Assembly: GCF_901709675.1 (NCBI RefSeq)
Contig: NC_051089.1
Location: 1,553,476-1,617,475, forward strand
Direction: 5' to 3'
From: Syngnathus acus
Taxonomy: Eukaryota > Chordata > Actinopteri > Syngnathiformes > Syngnathidae
DNA length: 64,000 nucleotides
Shown: one piece after another, positions 1-39,400 of the stretch
Layout: the number at the start of each line of letters is the position of its first letter
Position numbering within the stretch: position 1 is the stretch's first letter
The notes under the pieces: generated by a model
Told to the model about the DNA's origin: nothing
The model's database searches: none
The model's input: only the letters and a program-made list of their open reading frames with translations
Translations under genes and position numbers: made by a program

Positions 1-1954
1 TAGGGAAGCCTGAAGATGGAGTGATGAAGATCAAGATGCAGAGACATGGATAGTTAACTATATAAAGGAACTAATAGTACAAGTTCCTGTCACTAAGATC
101 ACCATCACTAGAAATCATGGGAACCTTTTGGAGAGGGCCCAATAAACATTTGATAGCACACAGAATTTGTTGGTAGAAGTATTTGACTTGAAAACTCTCA
201 GTCATAAAACAACAGGATAAGTTTTTTTGTGTTGTTGCTTTTTAATACGCTGACACCAGCAGAAAAGGAAACACGTGAGGATTCTGTTTGGTGACAGAAG
301 TGGACGGCATTCAGTAGTGGTGGAAGTTAAGGCCTTTTCTCAGAAACTATCAATGGCAAACCTGAACTTTTTATCTGAGCCCAAATCCACGGGGGTAAAA
401 GGAATAACAATGCAAAAAAAAGAAAAAAACCTGCAGGTTTCCATGACGACTGTCAATAGGTGCACCTGACCTAAAAATGAGACAGCTAAAAACAAAAATG
501 TAATAACTAAGTGCCCTCCCGCCCAAAAAGTCATTTTGTAATTACAGATGGAGTCCAGTTCCACAACCCATTTGATCATTTTCATTGTTTTAAATTATGA
601 TTGATATAAAAAAGACAGCAGCAGTCTATTGCTGATCTATAAAACAAGATTACTGGCCAGTAACCAAACAAACATCCTTCCTAGTTTGACATTTTCAGAC
701 CAACCTTTGCTTGTTGACAATAGTGATGCAAATCCACGGCTGGAATGCATAAATAAAAGAAACTACGTCTACGTTCTCTACACATATCGAAACCCTCCCC
801 CGGGATGGAAAATTGAGGAGAGAATACATCCAAAGGTCAAACAACTGCATCAGATGCAAAATGGCCAACTGCGATTTGTCAAATAAAAGCAAGGTGAGGT
901 CAAGTATCAAAAACATGCAAAACAAACCTGACACCATTGACGTAACCTACTCACACTTTTATCCTTCAATTCAGCTCATGGAAAAGAAACAAGTTGGCCG
1001 TATATTCAACTCATTCACTTCCACACGCGCATGAATGCTTTGAATTTATAATTCGCTTCCAAATAAAATCATTGTTTCCTGAAATCCTACAAGACATGCA
1101 TATATGCAAAATACATTGATTGGAATATTAGTATTACGGTATACACTTATTGCATGGTACTATGTTTCGCTATGCATGTATGTACATCATTTCCATTCGT
1201 GTGCACGTTTTAAATGCCGCACAAAACATATCTACTGACGAGTGAACGTGCACCGGTGAAGCCACGGCTGGGCTGAGGTCCGTTGGGCGCCCGCCCACGT
1301 GGGGCGGTTATCTTGAGCCGCCGCCGCGGCGCAAAATGATGAGGCTGTGGCCCGCTTGACATCGGAGTGCCTTGAGTGCGGACTGATGCAAAAAGAGAGA
1401 AATCACACGGATCCAACCCAAGCACATCTTTCCCCCTCGCGTCAGTAAAGGTACGTGGATGCAAGGCACCGTAACACTGCTTCAGTTCTGAGGTCTGTTC
1501 ATTTAAGAGAAGTCAGATCCTAAAAGTCCAAGAGTGAACTTAACATCCAGGTAAGCATGGCACAAAGATGTGGGACGATTTCCTGGTGTCCCTTGAATAT
1601 TGAAGGAAAGTAGAGACATTTAAAACGGAGCAAAGAAATGTGACTGTGACCTAAGGAGAACCCGAAAATGATCCAAGTGCTGTATCTACTTCAAATTGTT
1701 GATCTGAAGAGATTTGGAGGAAGAAACAAGCTGCATTCATCTAATTCTTTGTTGTTGTGCTGCTGGTGGCACTTGAATCCAAAGACAGATGTTCTCAATG
1801 TGACCTTTTGAAATGAGCGTGAGCGTCAGTGTCCTTTCACTGTCCAAGACGAAGAAGTGAAAAGGAAAAAGGTAGTCTGCCCACATGATCCTGAGGGGCG
1901 TCGTACTGATGGCTTCAGTGTGGCCACGCTGTTTATGCTGTTGCTGTGATTTGT
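1..1954. other. Intergenic region and presumed 3' flank of tpp2
   Basis: No coding exon is recognisable on either strand. The part next to position 1954 should hold the tpp2 3' UTR, which runs leftwards. I found no convincing AATAAA on the minus strand, so the transcript end is not placed. A locally GC-rich, CpG-containing patch lies at about 1240-1350 in otherwise AT-rich DNA. The open frames here are 60-85 codons long, show no family likeness and overlap on both strands, so I treat them as chance. Confidence 0.5.
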
Positions 1955-10572
<8,618 letters not shown>

Positions 10573-13500
10573 GACTCGAAGAGCGGAATGACAGCAGGGA
10601 AAGGCGAGTGAGTGAGCGAGCGAGCAAGCCAGCTCCACTTGGATAGTTGCGCACAGGCAGCGGACGAGAGTTGTTTAAAGAGCCACAACACAACACGTAG
10701 CAGTCACGTTAGCTGTAATATGAAAATGACAAATCAATAAACGTCTTTGTTTTTTTTTAATGATCAAAACCAACCCGGTTTTCACAAAATGACTTTATTT
10801 GCGGTGTTTCCCTATCGAACTAATCCTTGGCTAATTTAGGAAAAACTCTCCTATTTGAATCTTTTGTGCACTTGCTGTGAGATCTTGAGATACCACCAGA
10901 TAATGTCAAAGGATAAGTAAAACCATTGTAATTAAGGAAGTAAAGTGAACAGCATATTTTCAGTAAGGCATTCCCGATTTCAGCCATTCACAATTTTGAG
11001 GGAACAATCCCGTTATTGGCTGAAAAACTCACCTACTCACTGTTTTTGTGCCCAAGCCATATTAAAATAATTTGATTTTTATTTTGTCATGCCATGAACT
11101 GTCTGATAAAGAAAGAAGGCTTTGCTGCCATCTTGTGGTATCAGTAGGCCACTACAAAACTAGTGATTAGAAAGTCGACTCACTGCTTGTTGTGGATAGA
11201 AACAGAGCAACATTGACGTCTACCTCTTAACATTTGTTCAACAATATTGACAGTTTTGCTGTGTGCTCACTAGGTGGCGGTATAATACTGATCGTCATCC
11301 ATTCATACGTTCTCTATGCTGTTGTTTATTCTCACAGGGTCACGGCAGTGATGGAGCCTGAATTGTGACTGCATCACTCACTGTGTTCTTCTGGACATGG
11401 TACTGTACGATACTGTTGTGTTTTTTTTTATGTGTCTTGATATACATTAGTCTTAAAGACTTGACTTGATCCAGTAAAATGTTCTTTGGATTGAATCAGA
11501 AAGTACCGCTATGTTAAATCCCTACATGATACATTACACACTATTATCATAATAATTGGAGCACACGTGATTTGACCTGAGTCACCTAAAATAGAAAAGA
11601 AAATGTTCCCATTGTTGCCTTGACTGTTGCAGCACAATTTGAAAGCATGTCCTTACAGGTTACATGATTGAAACACACACAAACAGTTTAAAAACATCAA
11701 AACAAGCTTATCCCCCTGACACGGTTCGCATTGGTCCTTCTGTTTATCGCAGATCACATCAGATTTTGAGGAATCTACTCTGATTTGATTCAAGCCCTAT
11801 ATGGAGAATAAAGCTTGAGAAAGATTAACTTTGCACATGTCAAACACCATCTGTTCCCGTCCCTGGTCAGTTATAAAGCACAGCCACGACTACAGTGTTG
11901 CATATGCACAATACGAGGTGTTGTGTGTGTGTGCGTCTGCACAAACCACAGCGGTTGTACAGTTATTTTACGTGTGACAACGCCCTCACACTCTGTGGTG
12001 GTGGTTGACAAGGATGCGTCTCAGCAAATAACAATAAACACCCGCTCACTATCATTTGTTCAAATGCAGAATTTGACTCAATTTGGCTTGACACACATTT
12101 CAGGATACTTCTCGGAAGATCATTGAGATACTTGTATTATGTCAAAACGAGGCTCCTCCCGTTATCTAAGCAAAAGGACATCCAGTTTCACTCACGGGCT
12201 TGTGGTGTGCCACAGGGCGTAGTCACAACATTGAAGTGCAAATGTGGTTTTAAACCCGATTTCCGTATATGATGCAGCAAGGGTGCATCTTCGATGCTGC
12301 AGGATGTGGCTCTTTTGCTAGATCTACTGGGTTATCGTTTTTCTTCTGTAAATGTTGGGATCCGAGGTCACTGACGGTGACTCGGGCCGCCGCCACATTC
12401 CCGCCTCGGACAGCTATGTGGAGAGTTTGATTTCTGATCTCAGGCATGTCTAATGGTGATACTGCCTCCTAATGAGCTTTAGAGCTTTTCCAAAAAAGTC
12501 TCTGCTAATCTCAACAGTGAAGCGAGCTGTGATTTCTGCTGAAGGGGAAGTCCAACTGCTCTTTACGCCCACAGTTGAGGTCTGATGTTCCGCATCGGCG
12601 CTGGGATATTTTGAGAATCGTGGCCATTATGGTCTTGTGGGCGTGGCCCAATAGCTCAAGCCTGGGTTGATCGTCGCCTCGGGCCTTGCACCTGAATGGA
12701 TCTTTAATCCCTCTGGGACAAACCTCTCACTGGTCAGGTCAACACTTCAGTAGGACTCTTCAATCTGTTTTAAGATCAATGTGGGTCCATTTCTATCCAG
12801 GCTTCTTTGTATTCTATGACTGACTTTCACAGTACTTGCATCTGAATACACTTCCAAAAAAAAAAATGCTAGACACTCTCCACATTTTGATAAAGTCTAT
12901 CAGGATGGATCTGATCTCTCATTAATGATTTTTTTTCCTCTCAAAAGCATCTGCAATTCATTTGATTTAAGTGCCAATCAATTGTGATGGAGTCACTTGA
13001 GAATGAAGGAAACATGATCTCTTTTTTGCCGAAGCTCAAGGATGGCTTCGACGTCAAGTATGTGGGCATGAAGACCAGTCTTGCCAACTGCTAAAATTAT
13101 ACTTTCTGAAAAGCCCGTAATTATGGGCTGTTCTTTTTCTGTATAATTTAGCCATCGGCATCATGCTGTGCGTGTGTGGGGGGCGGTCAATGCCTATCCA
13201 TGACCAACCCCATCTATTTTTTTAATCTCTATTTCGATGCAAATATTTCTCTGACAGACAATAACAAATGAGCATTATGTCTTTATGTTTTATGTCGGAT
13301 TAGATTAGAATACAGGGTTCTTCCTTTCAACTGTACTTCCCCACTGTCACGCATCACCTAAGTAGGCGGGGCTCCGTTAAGTGGGCGGGGCTCCGTGAAG
13401 ACCCCGCCTCCTCCGCCGTTGCTGCTGCTGCTGCTGCTGCTGCTGCGTGAACGACAGACAGAGAGCTGTAGCGGTCTCCTTGTTCTCAAGCAGCCAGCGG

Positions 13501-13655
13501 CGCGTTGCTCGGCTCGGAGTGCGATCGCAGCGATGTGCGCATAGATGTGCAAAACCTCTGGAATATCCCATTGCTGGAGAAGCTGCAAGCGACCAGCGTG
13601 GAGGAAGGACCGCGTCTGTTCAGCCGGCTAAAGGGAACTGAGGGACGGCGAGAGC
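10573..13655. other. Divergent intergenic region between tpp2 and rasa3
   Basis: Both genes point outwards from this 3.1 kb region, so it should hold both promoters and 5' UTRs. The tpp2 side has GAGC/GAGT repeats at about 10605-10635. The middle is AT-rich with no recognised gene. Around 12987-13094 there is an isolated 35-codon plus-strand ORF of unknown meaning. The rasa3 end is GC-rich. Any non-coding 5' exons of either gene cannot be placed. Confidence 0.5.
13361..13450 (+). promoter_or_regulatory. Putative rasa3 proximal promoter or 5' UTR with GC boxes and CTG repeat
   Basis: Two GGCGGGGC boxes (Sp1/KLF type) at about 13365-13373 and 13383-13391 lie in a local duplication sharing GCGGGGCTCCGT. 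They are followed by an almost pure GCT run of nearly nine units at 13421-13446. The GC-rich block continues to the rasa3 start codon at 13656. This is inferred from composition; no transcription start is visible. Confidence 0.45.
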
Positions 13656-33219
<19,564 letters not shown>

Positions 33220-34100
33220 CCGTCACTCTGGGGCCTCCTTCTGTCAAGTTCACAATCAGCACGTTGGAGTCGACAGTAAACGGCAGTCCATCTCTTCCGA
33301 AGTGGCTCGCACCCGATGTGCTGAATTCAGGGAAATTACGAGTTTTAAGTTTCCTACGAGGGAAACGGAACCGCACAGGGTTGCGCTCAAGATGCCATGC
33401 AGCACTCCGGATGTGTGGAGGAACTGACCTGGGATCAGTTGTGACTAAAAAGGAACCGGAGTGGAGGAGGAGGAAGAAGAAGTGTTCATCCTTTCTGCGA
33501 TGTGACGAAACTTTTCACTGGACAGCTTTGACAGTGAACGAGACGCACTTTAATCACCTCCGAATCAATGCACGAATAAGACGTTTAAAAAAACAAAACT
33601 ATATTTTACAGCTTTGATTTATATGACGGCTGTTGTAATGTTATATCGCATTTCGCGGATGGAAACTTCAGAAGGAGCAGTATTTTCAAAATTGTTTTTT
33701 TAAATAGCTCACCAAAATGGATTTTCGGGACCAAGTCTGGTGTGAGCGAGATCACTGCCGTCGTTTATCATCCGTGCGCTGAACAGTCGCTGAGCTTTTA
33801 TTTGCCGTCGTGTTTTGAAGTCGAGCCCTGGCCGAGCCGCTTCAGTGAGATTTGAACTGAATTCAAAAACCTGAAAGGCTATTCTGTTTTATGTTTAAAA
33901 AATTGCCTCAGACGTTGGCTTTGCATGACTTCGCTGTTGGAGGTCTCAGCCGTCAAGATGGAGGTGGTGTCAAGCTACATACTAAATGCGTCACAATCCA
34001 ATCGGATTTATCGGCCATATGTACACAAATCATTTAGTTGCAGATTGTGAAGACCATTTACTCATGCAATGCATGCATGACAAGTCATGAACAAACAAGT

Positions 34101-34300
34101 GATGGGAAAACGAAGCTTCAAATTTGCTTCACGAAACAGTTGGTTTTTTTTAACGCCTCTAGATGGCACTGTTGGCTTAAAGAAAGGTTTTTAATAAATG
34201 CCAAGGTATTGTGCTTTGTGCAGAGAGCGCCATCTACAGGAGTAAAAAAAAAAACAGCAACTGGTTCATGAAGCAAATCTGAACCTTCATTTTCCCATCA
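34101..34300. mobile_element. Palindromic MITE, copy A
   Basis: The ends are inverted repeats: GATGGGAAAACGAAGCTTCA on the left and the complement of GAACCTTCATTTTCCCATC on the right. Inner arms carry CCTCTAGATGGCACTGTT and GCGCCATCTACAGGAGT. Copies B (56825-57000) and C (60505-60697) share the same plan. Confidence 0.75.
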
Positions 34301-35762
34301 CGACTCATCATAAGCATTTTTTGTTGTGGACACAATTTCAACAGCGTTGAATGATTTCATCCACACATCGAACACAATGAGGTGGCATTTAACTATGTGA
34401 TCCATTTTCTGTCTAGGTTTGATGACAGAAAACAAATTGTCCTATCAAATTAGACACATCGCACACATCTCAAGTCACTGAGATTTGTCTTTTAGCTTTA
34501 CTCTTGATGAACTCTTCTGACATTCGACCCATTTCAAGTTATCGTGAAATGGGTGCCATTGTTACAAGCTGCCTAAAAACTTGGTTTTAGCAACATACCT
34601 GTGTGTCGCCATGGAAACACAGGCCTGTAGTGTCAAATGGATTTGAGATGCTGCCAAGCTTGCCCGCCCATCAGCACCTCATATTCCCTCAAAGGTACTG
34701 ACCGCTTTTTAATCTTGCTAACACTTGTGTGTAAGTTATCCTTGCAACATTCATAATTGTAATTACTGTACCTTTTCTTGCCAAATCAGTGTGCGTGTAA
34801 TCACAGCAGACTGACGTCACTTCTTTGTCCAATAGACACCATTCACAAGCTTCTTTTTTTTTTTTCCTCGTATCTTCCAATTGTAAGCACCTCCGTGGTG
34901 GTCAGTGCCAGTCTTTTTTTTTTTAATATAAAGTCCTCTAAAAAAAAAAAAAATCTGATGCATTAGATGTGTTTTTATATATATAAATGTATCATAACCT
35001 GTGATGTTGGGTAAACTTTTTTTGTTAGCTGTTTCTATGAATTTGTGGCTGTCATACAGACATCTCGCTGTGCTTCTGAGTTGAACGACTGAAGTGTGTT
35101 CGTGTGTGTGTGTGACTGACATGCCAAGTGAATTGACCCAGTGTTAGCGGTGAGAAGGCAGCATGCCAGTTGTCAACTATATTTTTGAATAGCTCACTGC
35201 CAGGAATAATACTCATAACAGTACGCCAACTGTCTTGTATTGTTCTTGTTTTTCTTAATATGTTGAACCTTAGTTCTTTCTCATGAAGCCTAATTACGTC
35301 TCCACTAACTCCTCAGGTTTGGAATGTTAACCACACAACCAAGCCCATTCAGTTGCATTTTTTTTTTTTTTTTCCATGAACCTTGTAAACATTAGCTTTG
35401 GGGAAGAGTCATTCAAGTAACGGCAATTTCCCCACCCCATAGCATACATGCTTTTATGCAAAAAGTTCCCCCCACTTTGCAATAATATTGCCTTTATTTC
35501 ATACATTTGCAAATTAACAACACACAATGTATTTGTATTTTGTACAAATATTTTAAATGTATAATATAGCTTATTGTACGTGTACTGTATATAGAACAGT
35601 GGGATGAATGGTGAAATGTATTGTGCTTTTTTTTCTCTTAACAAAATGAAAATATTAATGCAAATGTGTCTCTGTGTCATTTGCCCAAAAAAAACAAACC
35701 ATTTTAGACTTCATAAAATTCAAGACAAACTGTTTCAAGGAAGCTTTTTGTACTTGTGAGCA

Positions 35763-36152
35763 CAGTAATCCCTCGTTTATCGCGGATAATTGGTTCCAAA
35801 AACCACCCGCGATAAGTGAAATCAGCGAAGTACGGTCACCAACAAGAAGTACTGGGCCGGCTAACGAGTTAGCGGAAAGATGCTAATTCGCGATCGTGCT
35901 AACACGCGAAAACGGACTAAGGGAATGTAAACGAACATTTGGAGCAATACTACATCGTCCTAATAAGCGTCTTTGGGTGTTTGAAAAGCGCTATACAAAT
36001 TTAATGAATTATTATTATTAATAGTTAGACACGTTTCCTCAACTTAGAAGTTTTATTTTGACTTTTAAATGTTTTTTTTAATTTGGGGGGGAAAAAATCC
36101 GCGATGTAGTGAAGCCGCGATAAACGAAACGCGAAGTAGCGAGGGATCACTT
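35763..36152. mobile_element. Tigger/pogo-like MITE with nested insertion
   Basis: The left end CAGTAATCCCTCGTTTATCG pairs with the complement of the right end, CGAAGTAGCGAGGGATCACT. Sub-terminal GCGATAA motifs also mirror each other. The CAGTnATCCCTCG terminus is typical of pogo/Tigger-type elements. There is no transposase frame. A LINE/SINE 3' tail (35964-36021) sits inside. Confidence 0.65.
35964..36021 (+). repeat. LINE/SINE-type 3' tail nested in the MITE
   Basis: Nearly identical to the tail at 17555-17617 (GCGTCTTTGGGTG, then GAAAAGCGCTATACAAATTT and an ATT run). Its position inside the inverted-repeat element dates it after that element. Confidence 0.65.
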
Positions 36153-36415
36153 GACTTGGGTCCCTGTGATCCCAATGACGGGGTTGTTTTTGACAAGCAC
36201 ATTGTGGAGCTGCTGACCTCCCGGCGTGCATTGTGCGAAGTAAATCTGTTTTCTGCATGAGTTCCACCCACAATGAGCGCGCACACACGCACTTTGCAGC
36301 CTGCCCTCTCTGCCCCCCTCCGCAGCAGTCGCATAGCGTTTTCGGGAAGAATAAAGTTTGAAGTCCGTCTTTTACCGGAGCCAAGCGGGGCCTAGAGGGA
36401 CGAAACGACTCGACT

Positions 36416-39400
36416 ATGTGGAGACAGAATCTTGTCTCGGCATGTCTGGTTTTTCTGCTGACGTTCGCCGATGCTTCGCGATGTAAGTTTGCGCCTGTTT
36501 TGATTCCTTTCCAGAAGTTTTTGTCTTGAGCAACTTCAGCTACTTTTTTGTTGTTTTTGTTGTTGTTACTGCAACGGGTGAACACAAAGTGTGTCTAAAC
36601 ATTGAAAGTACGTGGGCACATCACGAGGCGCTTATACTAACTAACAAAAGGTCATTTCTTGGAAATCTCAGTTTCGCAATGAGCTCTTTTTTTTTCTAGG
36701 CCAGTTCGTATAAGAGCAATTTGGCTTGGCCACTTCATCCTTGCAGGCTCCAGCTCCCATCTGCCATCTGTCAGAAGCAAACATGGCTAAATTCCTGCTT
36801 GGATCTGTCATATGTTATTGTAACATGAAGCTGCTGGGATGAATCCCGTGTGCGGGAACTGCATGTTGTGCAAAAAAAAAGACAACTGGTTGGTGAACAC
36901 GTGTGTTCACGCTTGTGTTTCCATGTGTGTCCCAGTTCTGAGCCAGAGCACAGCGTCGCACTTCCTGAACCGGCGCAGGAGGGCCAACTCGCTTTTTGAG
37001 GAGCACAAGAAGGGCAACCTGGAGAGGGAGTGCGTTGAGGAGCTGTGTAACAGGGAGGAGGCCAGGGAGATCTTTGAGAACAACCCTGAGACGGTAAGGA
37101 GGGCCACCTCAGTCAATCACAGAGGAAAAAAAAGAGCCATTTTCCTGGGTCCGTCCATCCATCCATCCATCCATCCATCCATCCATCCATCCATCCATCC
37201 ATCCATCCATAAGCACTTGATTTCTATTAGACACATGACTGACGATGGTACGAGTCACATTGCAGACTAAATAATAAAACTATAAATAAATAAGAGCACA
37301 GAAAATGTGTCACTTACTGTCACTGTAACGTCCTTAAAAAAAGCATTTTCTTTTCCAGGACTTCTTTTATCCAAGGTATGTCGGTAAGTTTGCAGACAGA
37401 CCAATCATTGGACTTAATTGAACGATGATTTTATCTTTGTGCTAAACAATAATGTCTTTTCAAGAGTGTCTGGGTTACCACCGCGTTGGCATCAGCAACC
37501 ACGATTCCGGTTCGGCCATCCCGTCGGATCTTCGGACTTGTGTGAAAGGTGGGGAGCTGTTTTTCTCAGGGTTGGTTTAAGGTCACAAAAGATGTTGGCC
37601 AGCAGTCTTTGCAAACATTTTTGTCTTGCCGTGTTTATCAGCATTTTCCTGCGTTGCTTTTGTGACATCACAACGTTTGTGTCGCTGGGCAGAAATCAGC
37701 AATCAGTGCACGCCGTTTCCGTGCTCCAGGCACGGCACCGAGCGCTGCGTTGACGGTCAAGGCACTTATACGTGCGTGTGCAAGTCTGGCTGGGATGGAA
37801 AATGCTGTGATAATGGTGAGTTCTATTTTAAAACCGCTTTGAGTCTACAAATGCGAATTCGCCATTTGTCCTTTTGCGCAGACATCGATGAATGTTCAGA
37901 TCCCAAATTTCCAGCGGGATGTAACCAAAAATGCGACAATGTTCCCGGAAGCTTCCACTGCACGTGTAAAGATGGCTACTATCTCCGGGACAACATCAAC
38001 TGTGTGGGTAAGACTAACGCACATCTCAGTTGGATTTTGTTCGATTCATCGAGAAGTAATCGATTATCAAATGAATTGACGACTATTTTAATAATCAAGT
38101 CATCGTTTTTTGTTCAAAACAGCACAATAGAAATCAGATGCATTATTATTATTAAAAATCTTTTTGCAATGCACTTTCATGCAAAATGAAAATTGATCCT
38201 ATTATTCGATTAATTAATGGAATAATCGAAAGCTTTTTTTAAATATTCAATAGTGACAGACAGTGTTGATCGACTGGCAAAGAGTCATTTTATTTCTACA
38301 TATATATATATATATTTATCTTCTTTATATTTATTCACTATTTGTGGTTTTGATTTTGCCGTCGTGCTTCATTTTAAATTCTACACGGCTGTTTGTTGTT
38401 CACATGGTTGTATAACTTGAGGACAGATGTTTTTCCTCTGCCCCCTGTCGTGGAAACACAGCTGCTTCAAAGCGTTGACTTTTCGCTCATCCAACTGTTT
38501 CGAAAGCAGCAATGCCGAGCAACGTTGACTTGAATCGAAAGAAATCGGAAAAGATTTGTTTGCTTATCCTCCCACGGACATCATCGCTCGTATTTGTTGT
38601 TGTTTGCCGCTGATTGTCTGGTGTGTTAGTTCAGTACAAAGTCTCTCTAAACACGCACTGACTCTTTGAGAAACATTTACTTTCTCGCATTTTTGATCGG
38701 GACAGGTTGTTTGCGTGTCGATTTATTTTGCCGTTTACTCAGTTTGTTAAGATTCGAACATTCATGGTTAAAATGATATATTTATTACGTCACAAGCACT
38801 ACAGCAGGGAACAAACATTTACAAGTGAAATGAAAGCGGGAATTACGTAAGGTCTACATTTTCTCCCTGGTTTTATAATTGTAAAGTCTCAAAAGGAGTT
38901 TTATCTGTCTTCAGATATCAACGAGTGCTTAATGTACCCCAGTATTTGTCAAGAACCCGCTCAATGCGTCAATACGGCGGGAATGTTTGAATGTCAGTGT
39001 CCAACCGGCTTCAATTACAATTTCACTTCCAAAAGCTGCGACGGTGAGTGATTGAGAGAACCGAGTGATTATTTCAAAATCACTTTCCATGCCAAGAAGC
39101 GCACATTATCTCTTTCCGGGTTGCAGATGTGGACGAGTGCGAGGGCAACGTGTGCGACGGGACTTGCGTCAACAACGTGGGCAGCTACTCGTGTCGCTGC
39201 GACGGCCGCCGGGGCCTCCGCTTGGCCGACGACAAGCGAACTTGTGAAAAGATCCCGGTCTGCGTGGACTTGTACGACTCCAAGTACGCTGAGATGTTGT
39301 ACCTGGGGGAGCAGTTTGCGGGGCTCCCCGTCATCTATCTTCTCTTCCGTCTGCCGGAGACGACAAAGTGAGTACGGCCAGACAAAATATAAACACCATA

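Larger units (their letters stand above)
33220..36415. other. rasa3 3' flank and pros1 upstream region
   Basis: The start must include the rasa3 3' UTR; an AATAAA at 34193-34198 lies inside a MITE, so the real end is unclear. The rest holds that MITE (34101-34300), A/T simple sequence, and a second inverted-repeat element (35763-36152) with a LINE tail nested in it. pros1 promoter elements should lie in about 36150-36415. No other gene was seen. Confidence 0.5.

Noticed and set aside
10573-10638. In-frame upstream extension of tpp2 (22 codons)
   Set aside because: The extension would start at GTG, not ATG. The ATG at 10572 gives the conserved family N terminus and puts the catalytic residues at the human numbering.
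13358-13588. Poly-Gln/poly-Ser ORFs on the minus strand near rasa3
   Set aside because: They read the CTG repeat of the rasa3 5' region; there is no gene evidence.
37137-37270. Repeating Pro-Ser-Ile-His ORF after pros1 exon 2
   Set aside because: It is the CCAT microsatellite read through the intron after the exon 2 donor at 37093.
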